Source of the DNA: Pseudomonas alliivorans
GTDB taxonomy: Bacteria > Pseudomonadota > Gammaproteobacteria > Pseudomonadales > Pseudomonadaceae
Reading direction: 5' to 3'
Assembly: GCF_017826695.1 (NCBI RefSeq)
Contig: NZ_JAFFZW010000002.1
Location: forward strand, 248,001-312,000
Length of the DNA stretch: 64,000 nucleotides
Shown here: piece after piece, positions 11,153 through 19,605 of the stretch
Position numbering within the stretch: position 1 is the first letter of the stretch
How the letters are laid out: the number at the start of each line of letters is the position of its first letter
Program-made: the position numbers and the translations under genes
Notes under the pieces: generated by a model
What the model saw: the letters and a program-made list of their open reading frames with translations, nothing else
Database searches by the model: none
What the model was told of the DNA's origin: nothing

Positions 11153-12742
11153 TTAGAACGCCACGCCCTGGCTGCGCAGGTAGTCGTCGTACGTACCGCT
11201 GAAGTCGATCACGCCGCTGGGGCTCAGCTCGATGATGCGCGTGGCCAGCGAGGACACGAACTCACGGTCGTGGCTGACGAAGACCAGTGTGCCCGGATAG
11301 TTTTCCAGCGCGAGGTTGAGCGCCTCGATGGATTCCATGTCCAGGTGGTTGGTCGGTTCGTCCATCACCAGCACGTTCGGCTTTTGCAGGATCAGCTTGC
11401 CGAACAGCATGCGGCCCTGTTCACCACCGGAAATAACCTTGACCGACTTGAGGATCTCGTCGTTGGAGAACAGCATGCGGCCCAGAGTGCCGCGAACCAG
11501 TTGCTCGCCGCCCTGGGTCCACTGACCCATCCAGTCGAAGAGGGTGCTGTCGTCTTCGAAGTCGTGGGCATGGTCCTGTGCGTAGTAACCGATCTCCGCC
11601 GATTCGGTCCATTTGACCGAACCTGCATCCGGTTGCAGCTCGTTGACCAGCGTGCGCAGCAGAGTGGTCTTGCCGATGCCGTTCGGACCGATGATCGCCA
11701 CGCGCTCGCCAGCTTCAACGGTGAAGCTGAAGTCCTTGAACAGCGGCACACCATCGAAACCCTTGGCCATACGCTCGACCACAACCGCCTGGCGGTGCAG
11801 CTTCTTGGTCTGCTCGAAACGAATGAACGGGCTGACGCGGCTGGACGGCTTGACCTCGGCCAGCTGGATCTTGTCGATCTGCTTGGCGCGGGAAGTGGCC
11901 TGCTTGGCTTTGGAGGCGTTGGCCGAGAAGCGGCTGACAAACGACTGCAGCTCGGAGATCTGTGCCTTTTTCTTGGCGTTGTCGGACAGCAACTGCTCGC
12001 GGGACTGGGTCGCCACGGTCATGTATTCGTCGTAGTTGCCCGGGAACAGACGCAGCTCGCCGTAATCGAGGTCAGCCATGTGCGTGCACACGCTGTTCAG
12101 GAAGTGACGGTCGTGGGAGATGATGATCATCAGGCTGTTACGCTGGGTCAGGATATTTTCCAGCCAGCGAATGGTGTTGATGTCCAAGTGGTTGGTCGGT
12201 TCATCGAGCAACAGCACTTCAGGATCGGAGAACAGTGCCTGCGCCAGCAGCACACGCAGTTTCCAGCCAGGCGAGACTTCGCTCATCGGGCCGTTGTGCT
12301 GCTCGATGCCGATGCCCAGACCCAGCAGCAGTTCACCGGCGCGCGACTCGGCGGTGTAGCCGTCCATTTCCGCGAACTCGGTTTCCAGCTCGGCCACGGC
12401 CATGCCATCGTCTTCGCTCATCTCCGGCAGCGAGTAGATGCGATCGCGCTCGGCCTTGACCTTCCACAGCTCTTCGTGACCCATGATCACCGTGTCGAGC
12501 ACGGTAAATTCCTCGTAGGCGAACTGATCCTGGCGCAGCTTACCCAGACGCACGTTCGGCTCCAGCATTACCTGACCACCCGAAGGCTCGAGATCGCCGC
12601 CCAGGATTTTCATGAACGTGGACTTACCGCAGCCGTTTGCGCCGATCAGGCCGTAACGGTTACCGGCACCAAACTTGACCGAGACGTTCTCGAACAGGGG
12701 TTTGGGGCCGAACTGCATCGTGATGTTAGCTGTGGAGATCAA
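11153..12742 (-). CDS. ybiT: ABC-F family ATPase YbiT
   Basis: A 529-residue ABC-F protein, the same length as E. coli YbiT and close to it in sequence. Two nucleotide-binding domains are visible: Walker [10 protein letters not shown] (residues 34-42) with [11 protein letters not shown], and GPNGIGKTT with [10 protein letters not shown]. The charged linker between them is rich in Lys and Ala. There are no membrane segments; ABC-F proteins act on ribosomes in translation. The start is a TTG at 12742, aligned with the ATG of other YbiT proteins and preceded by TAGGTAA. Decayed prophage DNA begins about 20 bases upstream, so the native promoter region may have been altered. Confidence 0.93.
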   Translation of the reverse strand: MISTANITMQFGPKPLFENVSVKFGAGNRYGLIGANGCGKSTFMKILGGDLEPSGGQVMLEPNVRLGKLRQDQFAYEEFTVLDTVIMGHEELWKVKAERDRIYSLPEMSEDDGMAVAELETEFAEMDGYTAESRAGELLLGLGIGIEQHNGPMSEVSPGWKLRVLLAQALFSDPEVLLLDEPTNHLDINTIRWLENILTQRNSLMIIISHDRHFLNSVCTHMADLDYGELRLFPGNYDEYMTVATQSREQLLSDNAKKKAQISELQSFVSRFSANASKAKQATSRAKQIDKIQLAEVKPSSRVSPFIRFEQTKKLHRQAVVVERMAKGFDGVPLFKDFSFTVEAGERVAIIGPNGIGKTTLLRTLVNELQPDAGSVKWTESAEIGYYAQDHAHDFEDDSTLFDWMGQWTQGGEQLVRGTLGRMLFSNDEILKSVKVISGGEQGRMLFGKLILQKPNVLVMDEPTNHLDMESIEALNLALENYPGTLVFVSHDREFVSSLATRIIELSPSGVIDFSGTYDDYLRSQGVAF

Positions 12743-12762
12743 TTACTTTACCTATCAAGTAG

Positions 12763-13362
12763 TTACGCGGCTCTGGATTTAGCCTTGGACCAACTTTGGG
12801 CCAATTTTGGGCCAATTTGAAGCTTTTCCATCTCGCCCCAGTCGCCGCTCGAGCTAAGCCAGCGCGCATATGTTGAGAGCAGCATCTGAACGGAGTGTCC
12901 GAGCTGTTGGGCGATAAAAGAGGGATTCATTCCAGACATTATGCATATTGTCGCATAAGTATGACGACAGTTGTACGGTGGCCTGTGTCGCACCCCCAAT
13001 CTGCTCAGCGTCGGGATCCACTGCTTGTGAAGGTCGGAGGTCTGGCGGATGTGGACGGTGTTCTTGGGTGGTTAAAAGCAATATGGGAAATCCTGAATCT
13101 TGCCTTTCCCTTTCTTCCGCCGCTCCAGATAGGTTCGGGCGAATCGTAGGGCATGAATTGCTCTCTCGTTCAGGAGCACATAGCGGTTCTTTCTGGTCTT
13201 CGTGCGCTCCTTTATCTCGCCCCTGACGATCACCCTGCACACGTGAGCCTGGCGTTTTTCAAAATCCACCTCATCCCAACGCAGCGCAATGACTTCTTGC
13301 AAGCGCATCCCGGTGAAAAACGCGAACTCGAAGAACGCAGCATATATGTGACTGGGCCAGTG
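12763..13362 (-). pseudogene. Phage tyrosine-recombinase (integrase), 5'-truncated, with an in-frame stop
   Basis: One continuous frame encodes the C-terminal catalytic part of an integrase: AAFFEFAFFTGMRLQEVIAL (catalytic Arg box), the R-H-x-Y box in CRHTYATICIMSGM, and LGHSVQMLLSTYARW with the nucleophile Tyr. A TAA at 13072-13074 interrupts it after FPYCF, and the same frame goes on with PPKNTVHIRQTSDLHKQW. A single C-to-T change of a Gln codon would explain this. The N-terminal half is absent: at about 13350-13362 the sequence runs into a different phage gene. The 3' end lies about 20 bases from the ybiT start, suggesting the prophage inserted at the 5' edge of ybiT. Confidence 0.85.
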
Positions 13363-13764
13363 ATCTCCAGCAGCATGCGGCTGACCCAGCGCGGCATGTG
13401 AATAGATGGCCGGGTTTTCCCTGGCGTTATCATTGAGCAGCCGGTATGTCTGTAAGCGCCATCTGCCGGGTACAGGATCGGCTCGCCTTGGCTCAGGTCG
13501 CGGGGTGCAACCGAATCGACCTGGGCGTCAGCCTGCCAAGCCTCTCGCACCCATAGCCGGTCGCCGGGTCGGCCATACGTGCGGTGACTGCTGACAAAGT
13601 GTTTTGTTACCGGTTTCTTGCCCGTAGTTGGCGCCACCCACACAGACATTACCGCTAACATCAATGTCCGGTTGAACCTTGAGCGCACGCCGTGTGACTG
13701 TCTTATGGCCCGACAGGATGGCGCGCACCATCGGCGCGCTGAACAGGATCGGTCTTTCCTTGGC
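13350..13764 (-). pseudogene. Phage protein of the 'RAILxGxKTxTRR' type, frameshifted and 3'-truncated
   Basis: Pieces of a common phage protein of unknown function occur in two frames. The frame from 13764 gives [19 protein letters not shown] then KTVTRR. After a frameshift near 13580-13620 it continues as [28 protein letters not shown] and PSIHMPRWVSRMLLEIT. It then joins the integrase remnant at about 13350. No initiation codon remains: the frame is fused, after a TAG, to the end of the methylase remnant. Related proteins are found in many Pseudomonas and enterobacterial prophages. Confidence 0.7.
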
Positions 13765-14544
13765 CTAGGTCAGGTCGGGCCTATGTGTGCCGACTGACTG
13801 GTCTGGTATGGCCTGCTCCAGCTTTGAGTCGTCACGCTTAAAGCTGTCGCGTCTAGCGCGGACTGCTTTCATCGGTCCGTTGGATTTGCCAGGCAGTCGA
13901 TCGCTGCCTTGTTTTTGCTCGAGATCCTGAGCCAGTCGCACGATTGAGCTGGCAGCGACCGGCTCTTTAACGGCGTCCTGATCGTAGTAATAGCAGCGTG
14001 ACTTGCTTAGTAGAAATACGTACTCATGTGCCTTCGTGCAGCGGTCGAGTGTGGACTCAGGCGTCGGGTTTGGTTTGTGCCAGATGATGTCATGTCGTAG
14101 ATACCAGCCGTCTTCCTGCAGCGCGAAGGCGAGACGCCAAGGCATGCCCATCAGGTCTTTCGGCTTGTACTCCGCATGGGTTGTCGATTTCGATTTACGC
14201 TGGCTCGCCATCACCTGGCGCTGGCTGATCGTCGAAACACCGACGCCCATGTCGTCTCGGCCATGCGCGCCCCAACTCCCTGCGTAGCTGTCACCCATGT
14301 TTACCCAGATCGTGCCGTCGGCGCGGAGTACCCGACGGACTTCCCGGAACACTTCGACCAGCCGAGTGATGAACTCGGCAGGTGTTTCCTCAAGGCCTAT
14401 CTGGCCTTCTACGCCGTAGTCACGCAGACCGTGGTAGGGCGGGCTGGTCACGCACGTATGCACGCTTTCACCTGACAGCTTGCGCATCATGTCGATGCAG
14501 TCGCCTACCCGTATCTGGTGGAGCTGGCTCATATCGAATTCCAT
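13765..14544 (-). pseudogene. Phage-type DNA methylase (N4/C5-like), C-terminally truncated
   Basis: About 259 residues from ATG 14544 (14532 is an equally placed ATG). The catalytic motif TSPPYHGLRDYG near residue 30 marks an adenine- or cytosine-N4 methyltransferase of the small prophage type, followed by VRRVLRADGTIWVNMGDSY and DIIWHKPNPTPES. The S-adenosylmethionine-binding FxGxG motif and target segment that should follow are missing: the frame ends in HRPDLT and a TAG exactly where another phage gene starts in frame. It is therefore probably an inactive remnant left by a deletion. Confidence 0.75.
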
Positions 14545-14757
14545 GCATGCGCCTGCCGAGGCGTTCAGCGCAATAGGTGAGGGTGGGGTTATCCGCGATG
14601 TCGCACGCTGAGCGACGCTGTGGCCTGAGTTTTTTCGGAACCGAATGCCTTGCAAGGTCCACACATGCCGTAAGGAACGCAAAACCGCAATGGACGCCCT
14701 CAACCCTTCTGTACGGCGAACAGTTAAGCGCCGTACACAACCGATAAGGTGCCCAAG

Positions 14758-14982
14758 ATGAAAAAAATCAAACTGCTCAACCGCGCTATCTGCATTGCCG
14801 TTTTTCCGCTGGCAGCATTGGCTGGCAACGTATTCGCGGACTCGGATTCGGGCTCGAACGCGGCCTCAGCAGAATCTGGCAGTGCACAGAGCTCAGCTGA
14901 TCAGCGTGCAGCCATGGAGGCTGCTCAAGAGGCCGCTGAGCGATGCGGATTTGTTCTCGGAAGAGGTCATGTCTGCGATTGA
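14758..14982 (+). CDS. Small predicted exported protein, unknown function
   Basis: A 74-residue protein starting at an ATG with AAGGTG eight bases upstream. The N-terminus KKIKLLNRAICIAVFPLAAL with GNVFA is a clear signal peptide. The mature part is only about 45 residues, rich in Ser, Ala and Glu, with two Cys near the end (ERCGFVLGRGHVCD) that could form a disulfide. I do not recognise the family. It lies inside the decayed prophage region, so it could be phage cargo or a host gene at the boundary. Confidence 0.55.
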   Translation: MKKIKLLNRAICIAVFPLAALAGNVFADSDSGSNAASAESGSAQSSADQRAAMEAAQEAAERCGFVLGRGHVCD

Positions 14983-15202
14983 ATCAGCTGATTGGCACGC
15001 CATACAGGCCTGATGTGTCACTTCCATGTCTGGATGACCAAATGGATTGCGTTGCGATAGGTCTATACCTATCGCAACGCTAACAAACGGTCATCAAAGC
15101 GTTAGTGATATGCAGTTCACATTCAAACAGCAATAAAAGCCAGTTCCAACTTCCGCGCCACAACTGGCGACACTGTCATTTCGTGGCGCGGAACCTCAAG
15201 CA
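14983..15202. other. Non-coding stretch in the prophage remnant with two perfect hairpins
   Basis: No gene is supported here. The stretch contains a 14-bp-arm perfect inverted repeat at 15049-15080 and an 11-bp-arm inverted repeat at 15151-15193 (TTCCGCGCCAC / GTGGCGCGGAA, 21-base loop). Confidence 0.5.
15049..15080. repeat. Perfect inverted repeat, 14-bp arms
   Basis: GCGTTGCGATAGGT and its exact reverse complement are separated by CTAT. No T-run follows on either side, so a simple intrinsic terminator is unlikely; an operator, a recombinase site or an RNA hairpin are alternatives. Confidence 0.75.
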
Positions 15203-15364
15203 TCAGGCAGAGAAGCTGCCCAGCGCCAGTTGAGCTGCATCCCCCCTCGCCTCAAGCACCGACTTGAACTCATGTGCGATCCCTTCGTGCAGCACTAGAC
15301 CGTCCGCCCCATGCAATCGATTTTCTGAGTGGCAAAAGGCCAATGCTTGAACTATTACCTTCAA
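15203..15364 (-). pseudogene. Short protein-like fragment, probably phage-derived
   Basis: The minus strand reads for 53 codons from a TTG: it contains VIVQALAFCHSENRLHGADG followed by LVLHEGIAHEFKSVLEARGD and ends ALGSFSA-stop. The composition looks like a real protein C-terminus rather than noise, but no family is recognised and no good ribosome site precedes it. Given its surroundings it is most likely a phage gene remnant. Confidence 0.35.
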
Positions 15365-15389
15365 AGGTTTTTAAACTCTGGAGAGAGCC

Positions 15390-15731
15390 GTGGTCGGTAG
15401 AATTTCGGATTCAGAGCTTCATGCAATGCGAATTCACAAACTGGAAAACGACATCGCTGATTCTGAGCGGTTGGGTATGGCGGTTAAATTCATGCACCTG
15501 TCGGCGCTGACATCCACCAGTCGAGAGCATCACGTCGAGAGACACGGCGAGCTGTTCACTGGACAGGAGATGCTCGACTGGTGGGCAGAGGGCGACAATA
15601 GCGTTCGATGCCGCTGTGCGTGCACTCCGATTGCTCTGGACGACAAGGGTAGGCCGATGACGCCAGACATGATCTCCAGGGCAAAGGCGGAGCTTGAAGC
15701 TTTCAAAGCGTCGGGAGCGCCCCATGGCTAA
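15390..15731 (+). CDS. Phage head-morphogenesis (SPP1 gp7/Mu F-like) C-terminal fragment
   Basis: 113 residues from a GTG preceded by GGAGAGAG. The central part, TSTSREHHVERHGELFTG, DWWAEGDNSVRCRCACTP and DDKGRP, resembles the C-terminal end of minor head/head-morphogenesis proteins, which finish in an N-x-x-C-x-C pattern. Those proteins are usually several hundred residues, so this is a C-terminal piece that may have gained its own start. A role in the cell is doubtful. Confidence 0.5.
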   Translation: MVGRISDSELHAMRIHKLENDIADSERLGMAVKFMHLSALTSTSREHHVERHGELFTGQEMLDWWAEGDNSVRCRCACTPIALDDKGRPMTPDMISRAKAELEAFKASGAPHG

Positions 15732-15797
15732 CCGGCCTTTGCTTCTCGGTAATGCCAACTTACATGGAATGGGGTATTACGGGTGATCAGATCAGAA

Positions 15798-16016
15798 ATG
15801 GAAAACTCTATGTATCACTCAACCTTTACCGATGCTCATCAAGGCCGTCGCTTCACGATGCGGTTTGGTCAATACCCAAGCGGGGTTATTGCTGAGTTGG
15901 AGATCGAAGGCTTACCTATCTTTAAATTCAGCGACAAAACTTGGACAGATCAGGAATCTGCTAAGGAAGAGCTAGAGTCCAATGCTCGGCAAGTCATTGA
16001 AAACCGGGCGAGTTAA
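15798..16016 (+). CDS. Small hypothetical protein
   Basis: 72 residues from ATG 15798; a second ATG at 15810 (MYHSTFTDAHQGRRF) and a GTG at 15783 are also possible starts. It is a soluble, mixed-charge protein with a likely C-terminal helix (DQESAKEELESNARQVIE). It has no signal peptide or membrane segment and no family is recognised. The frame is intact, unlike its phage-derived neighbours. Confidence 0.5.
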   Translation: MENSMYHSTFTDAHQGRRFTMRFGQYPSGVIAELEIEGLPIFKFSDKTWTDQESAKEELESNARQVIENRAS

Positions 16017-16019
16017 TCG

Positions 16020-16088
16020 TCACATACCCCCGGCCTTCTGCCGTTTGAGCGCTGCTCGCTCGTCCCGCTGTTTCTGGGCAAGTGCCAT
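16020..16088 (-). pseudogene. Remnant of a small phage protein (MALxQKQRxER type)
   Basis: A 22-codon frame starts at an ATG with AAGGAG about seven bases upstream and reads MALAQKQRDERAALKRQKAG before an early TGA. This opening resembles the N-terminus of small helix-turn-helix proteins frequent in Pseudomonas prophages, so it is probably a truncated copy. Confidence is limited by its size. Confidence 0.35.
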
Positions 16089-16180
16089 GCGCTGGCTCCT
16101 TCATGCCGCCGGGCGGCAGGTGAATATGTTGCTGACGTCGGCCTTGGCGGGCGCGGCTAGGTACGCCCTCGAAAGAATCG

Positions 16181-16438
16181 GTGGAGTGCACAGGCTTTGT
16201 CGTTGATAACGGCAAACTGATGATTGTCGGTCATGACGACAAGACCGGGGTATGGAGACAGCCACCGGACCTGGCAAACCATGACGCAATTGGGAGCGGT
16301 TCGGCCTATGCCCTGGCAGCGATGGACATGGGCGCCAGTGCAGAAGAGGCGGTAAAGGCCGCAATGAAGCGTGACATTTACACGGGCGGGACTGTTCGGA
16401 CGGTGGTCATTGGCGAAGAGGGTATGCCGCAGGGTTAG
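16181..16438 (+). pseudogene. C-terminal fragment of a phage HslV-like Ntn-hydrolase
   Basis: 85 residues from a GTG. The segment GFVVDNGKLMIVG and then AIGSGSAYALAAMDMGASAE followed by EAVKAAMKRDIYTGG matches the C-terminal half of proteasome/HslV-like proteins carried by many Pseudomonas phages. The N-terminal catalytic Thr region is absent, though the same frame stays open upstream into unrelated sequence. It is best regarded as a remnant and marks the right-hand part of the decayed prophage. Confidence 0.6.
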
Positions 16439-16460
16439 TGCGGCACGGGCTGACGGTTAA

Positions 16461-16973
16461 TCACGGTCGCTTAAGTGAGTCTATGAGACTAAATATACCG
16501 CTTGGCTGCTCGCTCATACGGGTGTCGGAGCGCGGTTCAAATATAACCTGCGCGCTGACTATTACCTGATCGTTGAGTGTGAGCTTACAAAAGGTCTCGC
16601 GCGCTGCATCGCCAGATGCTTGCTGCAGTGGATCGCATTTGAGAAAGCCAAACTGATCATTGATGCGCACCTTTGCCCCTTGAATCGCATCGCTGAGTTG
16701 AAACTTGGCGGGCATTCGATTGCCAATCCCGGCCCATATCTGGGGTTGATAGTCAAAGGAAAAACCTGAGTGGGAGCTACCGCACAAATTCACGCTGGTG
16801 CGCTCCCCATCAATGATCTGAGCGTCGGTGTAGCAAACATACTCCCTTGTCACGACGTCCACCTTTCCGGGGCCATAGTTCGTCTTGGTCTCCTGTGGGT
16901 ATGAGGTACACCCGCTGAGTAACAGAGATGCTAATGCCGTAACTATGGTGAGGCGGGTGCTTGCGAGCGACAT
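16461..16973 (-). CDS. Predicted lipoprotein, unknown function
   Basis: 170 residues with a signal peptide ending in the lipobox LLSG-C (Cys near residue 22), so it should be lipid-anchored in the envelope. The mature part contains four further Cys (in YVCYTD, VNLCGSS, FLKCDP, TFCKLT), which suggests disulfides in the periplasm. No domain is recognised. It lies just outside the phage fragments and reads towards them. Confidence 0.65.
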   Translation of the reverse strand: MSLASTRLTIVTALASLLLSGCTSYPQETKTNYGPGKVDVVTREYVCYTDAQIIDGERTSVNLCGSSHSGFSFDYQPQIWAGIGNRMPAKFQLSDAIQGAKVRINDQFGFLKCDPLQQASGDAARETFCKLTLNDQVIVSAQVIFEPRSDTRMSEQPSGIFSLIDSLKRP

Positions 16974-17047
16974 TGGGTAGCTACCTTGCTATAAAAAATG
17001 GCCATTAGTACCGGCTAATGGCCATCATTTCAAGCTTTAGGTGATTT

Positions 17048-17293
17048 ATGGAAAGGCCATATCCGCCATCTTCTCTTCTTGAGCTGTCGGATCTATCCGG
17101 CTTCGGTACGAGGTTTTTGGAACGCGTGCTTGCCATGGTTTTATTCATGCCGCTGATGCTGATAGGCGGGTGGCTGGGGTTCGAGATACCTGGCGTGGAT
17201 CATAGTATCCGTACAGCATTTTTCATCAGTTGGATGATCACGAGGGGATTTGTGGTCGATCGCATCTGCAAATGGGTATTCAGGAAAAAGTAG
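17048..17293 (+). CDS. Small membrane protein, unknown function
   Basis: 81 residues from an ATG with TTAGGTGA just upstream. Two hydrophobic segments are evident: about residues 27-46 (VLAMVLFMPLMLIGGWLGF) and 55-68 (SIRTAFFISWMITRG), with a basic tail, WVFRKK. No family is recognised. The 250 bases after it, up to the chemoreceptor gene, hold no supported gene. Confidence 0.55.
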   Translation: MERPYPPSSLLELSDLSGFGTRFLERVLAMVLFMPLMLIGGWLGFEIPGVDHSIRTAFFISWMITRGFVVDRICKWVFRKK

Positions 17294-17550
17294 AGTATGC
17301 AGATGGCTCGCGAGGCTGCGGGAAGCGAGGGGCAGACCTTGTTGCGTCTGACGAAGCTACCCGCGCAGCCTTTGAATGCACGCACACAGATAAAGCTTCG
17401 CACTTTGCGGCCGATACAATCAAACGGAGGAAAAAACAGGCTACGGCAGGCTGCTACTGAATCATCGTTGGCTATTTGAAAACGTCGCCTTCCTAGAACG
17501 TTTGTCCGAGGTGATTTTGATCAAAAAGTGTGCAAGTCATGAGGTCTGCA

Positions 17551-19512
17551 ATGCTTAGAAACGCCCCTTTGAGTACCAAACTGCTGCTTATTCTGATGTT
17601 CCCCCTGCTGGGCTTTCTGGCCTTTGCAGGCATTTTCGTGGCTGAAAAAAGCGAAACCCTCGGTGCAATGGAGCGGGCTGTTACCGCCACCGGGGCTGCG
17701 CAGAAACTGAGCAATGTCGTGACCACTCTCCAGCGCGAGCGCGGAGCCAGCGGCGTTTTTCTGGGCAGCGGTGGCAAGTCCATGCAGAACGAGCTCAAGA
17801 CTTTTCGCCAGGAAACCGACAAGGCAGTGGGCGAGATGCGGGCGCAAAAGACCGAAGGTATTCCTTCGCCGGACAAGGTGTCGCGCGCGCTGGATGATCT
17901 GACCGCGTTACGCCTCAAGGTCGATTCGCAGGCCATCAACAACACCGAATCCGGCGCCCGATTTACCGATTTGATCAAGGTCATGATCGGCTTCAATTAT
18001 TCTCTGGAAGCCAGCATTGATGACCCGCAGATCCTGCGCTCGCTGAGTTCGCTCAACCAGTTTGTGGACATGAAAGAGCGTGCGGGTCGCGAGCGTGTAT
18101 TGCTCGGTCTGGCGTTCAACCAGAATCGTTTTGACGCAGCGCTGCTGTCACGCTTCAGCCGCAACCTCGGTGAGTTCTCCGGCTATTTCGAAGCATTCCA
18201 GCGCTGGTCGCCTGTCGAGTTCAAGAACAGGCTGGATGCCGTTCTGCAACAACCCGGATCACTTGAGGTGGCTCGTCTGCAACGCTTGGGTTTTGATACG
18301 CCGTTGGGTGATCCGCTCAACATCAAGCCTGAAGACTGGTTCAACCTGTCCACCAGTCGCATCGACCTGATGGCCAAGGTGGAGGCGGATCTTGGACAGA
18401 TGGTAGTAGGCCTGGCGAGTGATGAGCGTATGGACGCCGAACGCAGTCTTTACGTGGCGATCGCTACCGTGGTTCTGATGTTGATAGCTGTGCTGTGGCT
18501 GGCATCGGTGATCATCCGCAACATCAAGATCGCTGTTGTCGACGTGAATCGCACCCTGGTCTCGCTTTCGACGCGTGATCTGACCGCCAGAACCCTCTAC
18601 ACGGGTAAAGACGAGTTTGGTGAAATAGCCCGCAATCTGGACAACATGGCCCTGCAGATCAGCGAAGTCATTCGCGAGATCGGCAGTGCCACCGCGCAGG
18701 TTGCCACCGCTGCCGAACAGTCGTCTGCCGTGGCCCTGCAGACCAGCAATAACGTGGCGCAGCAACGTCAGGGCACCGACCAGGTCGCCACGGCCATCAG
18801 CGAGATGAGCGCTACGGTCAAGGACGTCGCACGCAGCACCACCGATGCCGCTGAAATGTCGCAGCGCGTCAATGCCAGCACCCTGCAGGGCAAGACCGAG
18901 ATCGAGAACACCATCAGCCTGATTCAGGGACTGGAGGTTCAGGCTGAACAGACCTCCCGGATCATCGGGGAGCTCAAGGGCGAAAGCGATTCGATTTCTT
19001 CGGTTCTGGATGTGATTCGTGGAGTAGCCGAGCAAACCAACCTGCTGGCACTGAATGCTGCCATCGAAGCTGCCCGTGCAGGCGAGCAGGGTCGCGGTTT
19101 TGCAGTGGTCGCCGACGAAGTGAGGAACCTGGCCAAGAAAACTCAGGATTCCACCGTCAGCATTCAGAACATGATTGCCAACCTGCAGTCCGGCTCTGAC
19201 CGGGCCGCCAATTCCATGCAGGAAACACTGGGCAAGGCGAAGGAAGGCGCAAGCAACGTGGTCCGAGCCGGTGAGTTGCTGGAAGAAATCGCTGAAGGCA
19301 TTGCGTCGATCAGTGATCGTAATATTCAGGTGGCATCAGCTGCCGAAGAGCAAAGCCTGGTCGCCGAGGAGATCCACCGTAACGTCAATGACATCAATAC
19401 ACTGGTTGTTCAGGTCAGTGCTGGTGCCGAGCAGACAGCGGTTACCAGCCGCGAACTCGCTCGACTGGCCGAACAGCAGCAGGGGTTGGTAGGGCGTTTC
19501 AAGGTGAGCTGA
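17551..19512 (+). CDS. Methyl-accepting chemotaxis protein with NIT sensor domain
   Basis: 653 residues. A first membrane helix at about 10-31 is followed by a periplasmic NIT-type all-helical sensor (signature [16 protein letters not shown] near 60), a second helix at about 300-320, HAMP, and a methyl-accepting domain whose hairpin tip [20 protein letters not shown] lies near 490-515. NIT domains in characterised proteins respond to nitrate or nitrite, so nitrate taxis is a reasonable guess. The frame is open to a GTG at 17530, but only the ATG at 17551 has a well-placed GAGG six bases upstream. No CheA/CheW genes are near. Confidence 0.9.
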   Translation: MLRNAPLSTKLLLILMFPLLGFLAFAGIFVAEKSETLGAMERAVTATGAAQKLSNVVTTLQRERGASGVFLGSGGKSMQNELKTFRQETDKAVGEMRAQKTEGIPSPDKVSRALDDLTALRLKVDSQAINNTESGARFTDLIKVMIGFNYSLEASIDDPQILRSLSSLNQFVDMKERAGRERVLLGLAFNQNRFDAALLSRFSRNLGEFSGYFEAFQRWSPVEFKNRLDAVLQQPGSLEVARLQRLGFDTPLGDPLNIKPEDWFNLSTSRIDLMAKVEADLGQMVVGLASDERMDAERSLYVAIATVVLMLIAVLWLASVIIRNIKIAVVDVNRTLVSLSTRDLTARTLYTGKDEFGEIARNLDNMALQISEVIREIGSATAQVATAAEQSSAVALQTSNNVAQQRQGTDQVATAISEMSATVKDVARSTTDAAEMSQRVNASTLQGKTEIENTISLIQGLEVQAEQTSRIIGELKGESDSISSVLDVIRGVAEQTNLLALNAAIEAARAGEQGRGFAVVADEVRNLAKKTQDSTVSIQNMIANLQSGSDRAANSMQETLGKAKEGASNVVRAGELLEEIAEGIASISDRNIQVASAAEEQSLVAEEIHRNVNDINTLVVQVSAGAEQTAVTSRELARLAEQQQGLVGRFKVS

Positions 19513-19536
19513 TCCGAAGGAGCTGTTCTGATACTC

Positions 19537-19570
19537 AAAAGCCTGGAAGCGTCAGCTTGCAGGCTTTTTT
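19537..19570 (+). terminator. Intrinsic terminator of the chemoreceptor gene
   Basis: AAAAGCCTG pairs with CAGGCTTTT, with an inner AAGC/GCTT stem around GTCA, and is followed by a T-run (CTTTTTT). It begins 25 bases after the stop codon. Confidence 0.85.
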
Positions 19571-19605
19571 GTGACATCGGTGCAGGTCATTTCGACGGCG
19601 TTACA

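Noticed and set aside
11132..12820. Long plus-strand open frame (562 codons) across ybiT
   Set aside because: It is the mirror of the well-supported ABC-F gene; its composition (His/Gln/Val-rich) is that of an antisense frame in GC-rich DNA.
12743..17530. Search for direct repeats marking attL/attR of the prophage remnant
   Set aside because: No convincing repeat of the sequence near 12743-12790 was found on the right side; the right end may be deleted.
17294..17538. Short open frames upstream of the chemoreceptor gene (for example 17297-17479)
   Set aside because: They lack ribosome sites and protein-like composition; the stretch is most simply the promoter region.
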